A stretch of 20,609 nt of DNA from Pinguiococcus pyrenoidosus. Its lineage: Eukaryota; Sar; Pinguiophyceae; Pinguiochrysidales; Pinguiochrysidaceae. Every line of letters begins with the position of its first letter. Within the stretch, counting starts at the first letter, position 1. Below the pieces are notes generated by a model. It saw nothing but the letters and a program-made list of their open reading frames with translations, did not search any database and was not told the DNA's origin. The stretch spans positions 1 to 20,609 of the forward strand of contig JAAMXY010000748.1 of NCBI GenBank assembly GCA_019677205.1, read 5' to 3'. A program made the position numbers and the translations under genes. Positions 15,586-20,609 of this stretch are shown piece by piece.

Positions 15586-18039
15586 ATGGCGTCCTCTCGG
15601 AAGGCCAAGAAGAGCACGCCATTGCGGAGCGCGCTCAAGGCGTCGCTGCGCTTCTTGCAGCGCCGCAAGGCCGCCGGGGCCCTCAAGGCCCCTGACAAGA
15701 CGCTTCTCGGCGCTGCCAGGGCGCTCATGGAGCTGCTGGAGAGGCCAGCAGAGGTGCTGCCCCACGGCTGGCTCGGCCCCGGGCTGGCGGAGCCAGGCCT
15801 GTACCGCGAGGTGGGCAAGGGGCCGCTGGTGGAGGCCGTGGCGGCTGCGGCGTTGCGAGAGGGCTCTCGCGGCGTCTTGGCGTTGGTGGTCCGGGAGGGC
15901 GTCGGGCCTCACGAGGTGGCCTGTGGGCTCAAGAGTCTGCTCCGCGAGCACTACGCGCCGGTGGCGGGCTACGAGCTGTACGAAGAGTTCCTGACGGCCA
16001 GCACGGCGGCAAGCTTGAGCCCCCTCCTGCGGCGCCTGCGCCAGACGTCTCCCTTGAGCCACGAGCTGCTGGGCCGCTTGGTGCTGCACTTCAAGCGCCT
16101 GGAGCACAGCCCGGGCAGTAAGATGACCAAGGAGAACATCGGCATCTGCATCGGACCCACGCTCTTCCGCAGGGCGCTGCCGTTGCAAGACCTGCACGCC
16201 GCTGCCGAGGAGGCCAAGCGCCAGTGCGCCGTCGTGGTCCGCCTGCTGGACCATGCTGCGGAGCTGTTTGGTGCCAAGAGCGACAGCCACGTGGCCTTCG
16301 CGGCCGACGCCACCGAGGAGCACAGGACGTCCAGAAGCGCAGGTGGCGTCGTGCGCATCAAGTTTCCCAAGAAGAAGGTCGACCGCGGCGGCTTGGCGCT
16401 GCCGGGTATCGACGCGGTGCGGGAGGAGGCGGAGAGCTTTGGCATGCTTCGCCAAGTTGCCCACGAGGCAAACAGTCGCAGCGTCATTCTGGTAACTTTC
16501 CGGGAGATGGCGGCCGCGGAGGGAATGCTGGAGGCGTTCGGGAATGGGAACCTCCGCATCGGGGGGGTTTTCCCCAAAGAGGTCAGCATCGATCGAGCGG
16601 AGGTAGAAGCGGAGGTAGAAGCGGAATCAGACGCAGACGCAGATGCATATGCAGACGTAGACGAAGACTATTTCGATGATGGCATCAAAGTAGAAGCCGA
16701 GGAGGACGAAGAGGAGGAAAAAGTCCCCCAGGCCAACTACGAACGCCAAGCCTCGTACCACGCCGAGCCTGTGGCGGCAGCTCAGCGAGAAGTGTCTTGG
16801 GACAGCGACAAGCTCGATGGCAGAATCGAGCTCGAGCAGAAGGCCAGCGAGGTCCACACGGCCAAGTCGGCATCCTCAGGATCGCTGCCTCGAAGCTCTG
16901 GCGGCGCAGACGTCGACGACCTGGAGAAGGCAGAGCTCGCCAAGCTCGAGGAGGAGCTGACGGGAGCGCAGGCGCTCGCCTTATCCTTAACGAGGCAACT
17001 CGAAGCCTTGAATCAGCAGCTGCGGCAGAGTCGCGAGGAGACGCGCACCTGCCGAGCACAGTTCCACGACGCTCAGAAGCAAAGCGCAGAGACGCGGGGA
17101 CGCCTGGCGGCCATGGAGCAGGCGTATCACGACACCGCGCAGAAACTCAAGATCGCCGAGGCCAAGGCTGAGGCCTACAAGGAGCGACTCGACCAAGCCA
17201 AAGACGCGCGACGACGCCTGGCCAAGCTGGAGGAGTCGTATCAGTCGGTGCTGCGGCAGCTTCAGGTGGCCGAGGAGGAGACTGCGGCCTACAAGAAGCG
17301 AGAGGTAAGAGCATCGCTGCTTGTCTGCCTCGTGTCGAACTTCCCTTCTCACCTCGCCACCGCTCTGCAGAAAACATGGCAGGAGTCGCAGCGCTTGGCA
17401 GAGACGCAGCGGGTGTCCAGAGACGAGTCTAGTCCGTCGCATACCGCAGATGGAGATGCTGAAGACGTTCCCACGTCGGAGGTTCGAGCAGCTGCATATG
17501 AAGAACGCCTAGCAGCGAGGCGCCCCTCCGCAGCGGCAAGCCATCTTAGAAGTAGATCGACGTCTCGACAGAAGCCACCACGCCGGAGCAGTCGAGGTTT
17601 CTTCGATCCCCCCCACGAGAATCACCGTGAGGTATGGGGAAAGCAACCTTTCGGAGCTGCCCTCCATCTTCCCCTCCTAACGCGAGTCTCGATACTCAGA
17701 CGATGTCCAGCGACGAGATCTTCGAGATGGCCGCCAAGTATGAGCATCTGCTGGCGATCCGTCTCCAGGAGCAGCGTCGGAGAACAGCGGTGAGGACTGC
17801 TTAGCTTCTTGTCTCGTGTGATATGGCTTACCAAGAAGCTCTGACCCGTCGTTACCACCTTCGCACTCGCCGCCGCCACCACCACCACGACGACGCAGGA
17901 CGCAATGGAAGGCATGAGAAGAAGTGTCGGGCGCTCGTTCATCGTTGGAGGCACGGACCTGCCTTTGGCCTTCAGCGGGCATCACCTTGTTAGGAAGTAC
18001 GCTCACCAGCAGCCCTACGCCGTGACGTCTGGCTGGTGA
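15586..18039 (+). CDS. RhoGAP-domain protein with acidic linker and coiled coils
   Basis: A GTPase-activating protein for Rho/Rac-type GTPases. Four exons are proposed: 15586-17304, 17371-17631, 17700-17789 and 17899-18039 (736 aa), all joins phase 0. The RhoGAP domain spans about residues 55-225: GLYREVGKG with the arginine finger Arg74, GPHEVACGLKSLLRE (Lys116), and KMTKENIGICIGPTLFR (179-195). After it come a middle region of unknown fold, an Asp/Glu tract coded by short repeats (16597-16720) and Ala/Glu/Lys coiled coils at about 445-575. Introns: 66 nt (GTAAGA...TGCAG), 68 nt (GTATGG...CTCAG with a CTAAC branch site) and 109 nt (GTGAGG...CGCAG). If the third intron is retained the protein stops at 17804 (694 aa). 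The end is uncertain because minus-strand frames compete beyond 17800. Confidence 0.85.
16597..16670. repeat. Imperfect tandem repeats coding an acidic tract
   Basis: GCGGAGGTAGAA occurs twice in succession and is followed by repeated GCAGAC/GCAGAT units. Together they code the Glu-Val-Glu-Ala and Asp-Ala repeats of the RhoGAP acidic linker. Low-complexity expansion is the likely origin. Confidence 0.7.
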
Positions 18040-18665
18040 GACTATTGCCGTTTTGTCGCGGCTGCTGTCTAGTTGCCAATGCAGCCTTGCTTTTGACGTC
18101 CTTGTGAAGTGAACGAGTTCCTGCAGAGTTTGATCGAGCAGAAAGCGACGATGTCCGTCTTTCTGCAGAATCCAGGAACTTGATAGACACCGCAAGTTGC
18201 CCACGCCGTGATGCGAGGCAGAAGATAGATGATAGAAAGAAATACCTTGTCGGTTCGACAGCAGCAGTCCGACGCTATCGCAACTATCCTTGAGCCTGCA
18301 ATGCGCTCCTCCCCCAAAATATGCACAAGTCCGGCGTTGAGCACCCGTTCAGATCCCGCGTCCTCCACAAGTGCTGCAATGGCCGGAAGCACGCCAAACC
18401 CCCCTCTCCTGAGACCCTCTACGTCTCCGCAGAGTGATTTTGCCCGCAAGACGCCTGGCGGCGAGATGCGTTGTCATCACCTTACAAAGGTGGCCATTCG
18501 CTCTCATTTCCTGTCGACCCCTCCTATCGCTACGCATCCAGCACAGCACTTCCAAGCACACCGAACAAGGTACTGTGCACAAGCACACAAAAGCCTTCGC
18601 CGTGGAACCCCCGCCCCACCCCCCCACACTACACTACTATGAGATTGGCAACCAGCGCTGAGCAC
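18040..18665. other. Region between RhoGAP and glutamate synthase, unresolved
   Basis: 626 nt between two convergent genes. It contains possible further RhoGAP exons on plus (a GTGAGA donor at 18036) and, on minus, two phase-compatible open segments (about 18403-18252 and 18168-17983) separated by an 83-nt GT-AG interval. Neither is supported by a recognised family. A C-rich run lies near 18610-18635. Confidence 0.35.
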
Positions 18666-20609
18666 CTAGCGCTGTCGAACGCCGAGGAGGCTGTCAGACT
18701 CCACCACCGAGGCGAAAGGAGACGTCTGGCCATTCGGAATCACTTCGACCGCCTTCTCCAGCGTCTCCGCCCAGTTCGCCAGCAGGCTCTCGGCCTTGCT
18801 GGAGCCCGTGCGCTCAAAGTGCTCTGCTATGGTGTTCCTACGAAAGCGAGGAAGGAAAGCGGGAAAATGAAGAAGAAGAAGAAGAAGAAAACCTCGTCAG
18901 CATCTGGAATCGTGAAGATGATGAACAGCCGCCAGAAGGCCTTCTCACCTCAAGAACTCCGCCGCCGCGCTATCTTGCTGAACTGGAGTGTACCCCACGT
19001 ACTCCGTGTTCACCTTGTCGTCTAGGTCTTCCGTCCCGACAAGGAAGACGATGCCCCCCGTCATGCCGGATCCGATGTTCTTGCCGGTGTCTCCGAGAAC
19101 GATGAGCGTGCCGCCGGTCTGATACTCCGCGAGGTGATCTCCGGCGCCTTCCACGACGCCAAGAGCCCCCGAGTTTCGCACGCCGAAGCGCTCGCCCACG
19201 GCGCCGCGCATGAAGAGCTTGCCGCCGGTGGCGCCGTACAAGCACGTGTTCCCCGCGACCACGGGCGTGGAGGTCTCTTCCTTGTGACGATGCCCGCGGA
19301 TCTCCACCACGCCGCCAGCCATGCTCTTGGCCACATAGTCATTGGCGTCCCCTGTGCACCGTCGCAGAGCATTAGAGTTCATCCCAGGGCAGGCGACCCA
19401 GGAGGAGGCGCATGTCGCAAAAGAAAGTACCTTCGACGGTCAAAGTGGTGCCCGGCATCGTGAAGGCGCCGAAGGACTGGCCTGCCGTGCCCGTGAAGAT
19501 GACCGTGAGGCTCGAGCCGTCTCCTTCCAGCCCGTCTGCGCCCTTCACGGCAGCGATCTCTCCGCCGATGCGCCCGCCCACCGTGCGGTCGGTGTTCTTC
19601 ACGTCGCGCGTGAGGGTCACCTGCTGCGCGCCGGAGCCGCTGAGCAGTTCCTTCACCTCTGGCGTCTCCAGAATCTCGTCGTCAAGGGTCTTGAGGGGCA
19701 CGCCATGCAACTCCGGATGCGCGCCCGAGACGTGGTGCGCCGCGTGGTTGCGGTGAGGGTCGAACGACTCCGGGATCTCGCCGCGGAGGAGCACCTCCGG
19801 GCTGAGGCTGGTGGTCTTCTCCACGTTCGGGTTGGGCGTCGCGCGGCACTTGAGCAAGCTGAGATCACCGATGACCTCGTCCAAGCTGCGCTTCCCGAGG
19901 CTGGCGAGGACCTGACGGCAAAAGAGGAAGGAAGAAGAGAGTTAGCGCTCTGCTTTGCCACACGCAGAGACGACACGCGGCGCTGCGGAGAAGGCAGAAG
20001 GACGCCATACCTGGCGGGTTTCGTCTGCAACGAACTGGAAGTACTGGACGACGTGCTCCGGGTCCGCGGGGAACTTCTCGCGGAGGTCCATGCGCTGGGT
20101 CGTGACGCCCACCGGACAGGTGTTCAAGTGGCACACGCGCGCCATGACGCAGCCACTGGCGATCATGGCGATCGTCCCGAAGCCGAACTCCTCCGCGCCC
20201 ATCGCCGCGCCAAGGACCACATCCCAGCCGGTCTTGATGCCGCCGTCCACGCGCAGCGTGACCTTCTCGCGGAGGCCATTCTCGACCAAGCTCTGGTGCA
20301 CTTCGGTGAGGCCCAACTCCCACGGAGAGCCGGCGTGCTTGATGCTCGAGAGCGGAGACGCTCCGGTGCCTCCGTCGTGGCCGGACACCTGGATCACGTC
20401 CGCGTTGGCCTTGGCGACGCCGCAGGCGACGGTCCCGATGCCAACCTCGGACACGAGCTTCACGCTCACGCCGGCGGTGGGATGCACCATCTTCAGGTCG
20501 TAGATGAGCTGCGACAGGTCCTCGATGCTGTAGATGTCGTGGTGTGGCGGCGGGCTGATGAGCGTCACGCCCGGGCGCGAGTTGCGCAGGCTTGCGATGT
20601 ACTCGTCGA
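18666..20609 (-). CDS. Glutamate synthase, ferredoxin-type large subunit (3' part, runs off window)
   Basis: Makes two glutamates from glutamine and 2-oxoglutarate using FMN and a 3Fe-4S cluster. Exons visible: 20609-20011 (partial), 19911-19431, 19351-18949 and 18837-18666, coding the last 550 residues. Introns of 99, 79 and 111 nt have GTATGG, GTACTT and GTGAGA donors; phases 0, 1 and 2. The synthase domain shows [53 protein letters not shown] and the cluster ligands [12 protein letters not shown] (C-x5-C-x4-C). The Gly-rich C-terminal beta-helix ([32 protein letters not shown]) follows. The chain ends at 18666 after the usual terminal helix ([13 protein letters not shown]), with no fused NAD(P)H-oxidising small subunit, so it is ferredoxin- or GltB-like and probably plastidial. 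The N-terminal glutaminase domain lies outside. Confidence 0.96.
18868..18890. repeat. (GAA)n microsatellite in glutamate synthase intron
   Basis: About seven GAA units on plus read as (TTC)n in the transcript, within intron 18838-18948, and strengthen its polypyrimidine tract ahead of the TTTCGTAG acceptor. Confidence 0.75.

Noticed and set aside
1-20609. CRISPR arrays, operons or other bacterial systems
   Set aside because: Interrupted genes with GT-AG introns and eukaryote-specific products show nuclear DNA, and no spaced repeat array is present.

Overview
This is a compact, GC-rich nuclear segment from a eukaryote. It looks like a flagellated alga with a plastid of red-algal secondary origin. 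The reasons: most genes are interrupted by short GT-AG spliceosomal introns (12 proposed in coding sequence, about 55-264 nt); products include a cytosolic ribosomal protein (eL24), class Ia ribonucleotide reductase R2, a Golgi nucleotide-sugar transporter and a RhoGAP; two proteins resembling ciliary transition-zone components (TMEM216, DZIP1) point to a cilium; and two proteins begin with a signal peptide followed by Phe at the predicted cleavage site, as in stramenopile, haptophyte or cryptophyte plastid precursors. I cannot name the lineage from the window alone.

Layout: 188-718 (+) weak OTU-like hypothetical; 712-1326 (+) eL24; 1409-1540 (+) possible tiny secreted peptide; 1686-3170 (-) RNR R2; 3692-4372 (+) plastid-type CCxxxCxxCxW protein; 4636-5160 (-) TMEM216; 5677-6546 (-) TRIC/TMEM38-like channel; 6812-9543 (+) divergent ER HSP70/HSP110-like protein; 9835-11337 (-) SLC35A-type transporter; 12038-13096 (+) DZIP1-N-like protein; 13515-14849 (-) plastid tyrosine/tryptophan-permease-family transporter; 15586-18039 (+) RhoGAP with coiled coils; 18666-20609 (-) 3' part of ferredoxin-type glutamate synthase, which runs off the window.

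Strands alternate almost gene by gene. This gives four divergent intergenic regions (3171-3691, 6547-6811, 11338-12037, 14850-15585) that must hold most promoters, and several convergent 3' ends. The 6547-6811 promoter carries a cluster of TATCGAT palindromes, and the other three contain CCAAT boxes. The genes do not form a pathway. Loose themes are plastid nitrogen and amino-acid metabolism (glutamate synthase, aromatic amino-acid transporter), the cilium (TMEM216, DZIP1-like) and the secretory pathway (HSP110-like, SLC35).

Exon joins were inferred by reading splice signals, keeping phase and matching protein families from memory; no transcript or database search was available. I found no convincing tRNA, rRNA, CRISPR array or intact mobile element.
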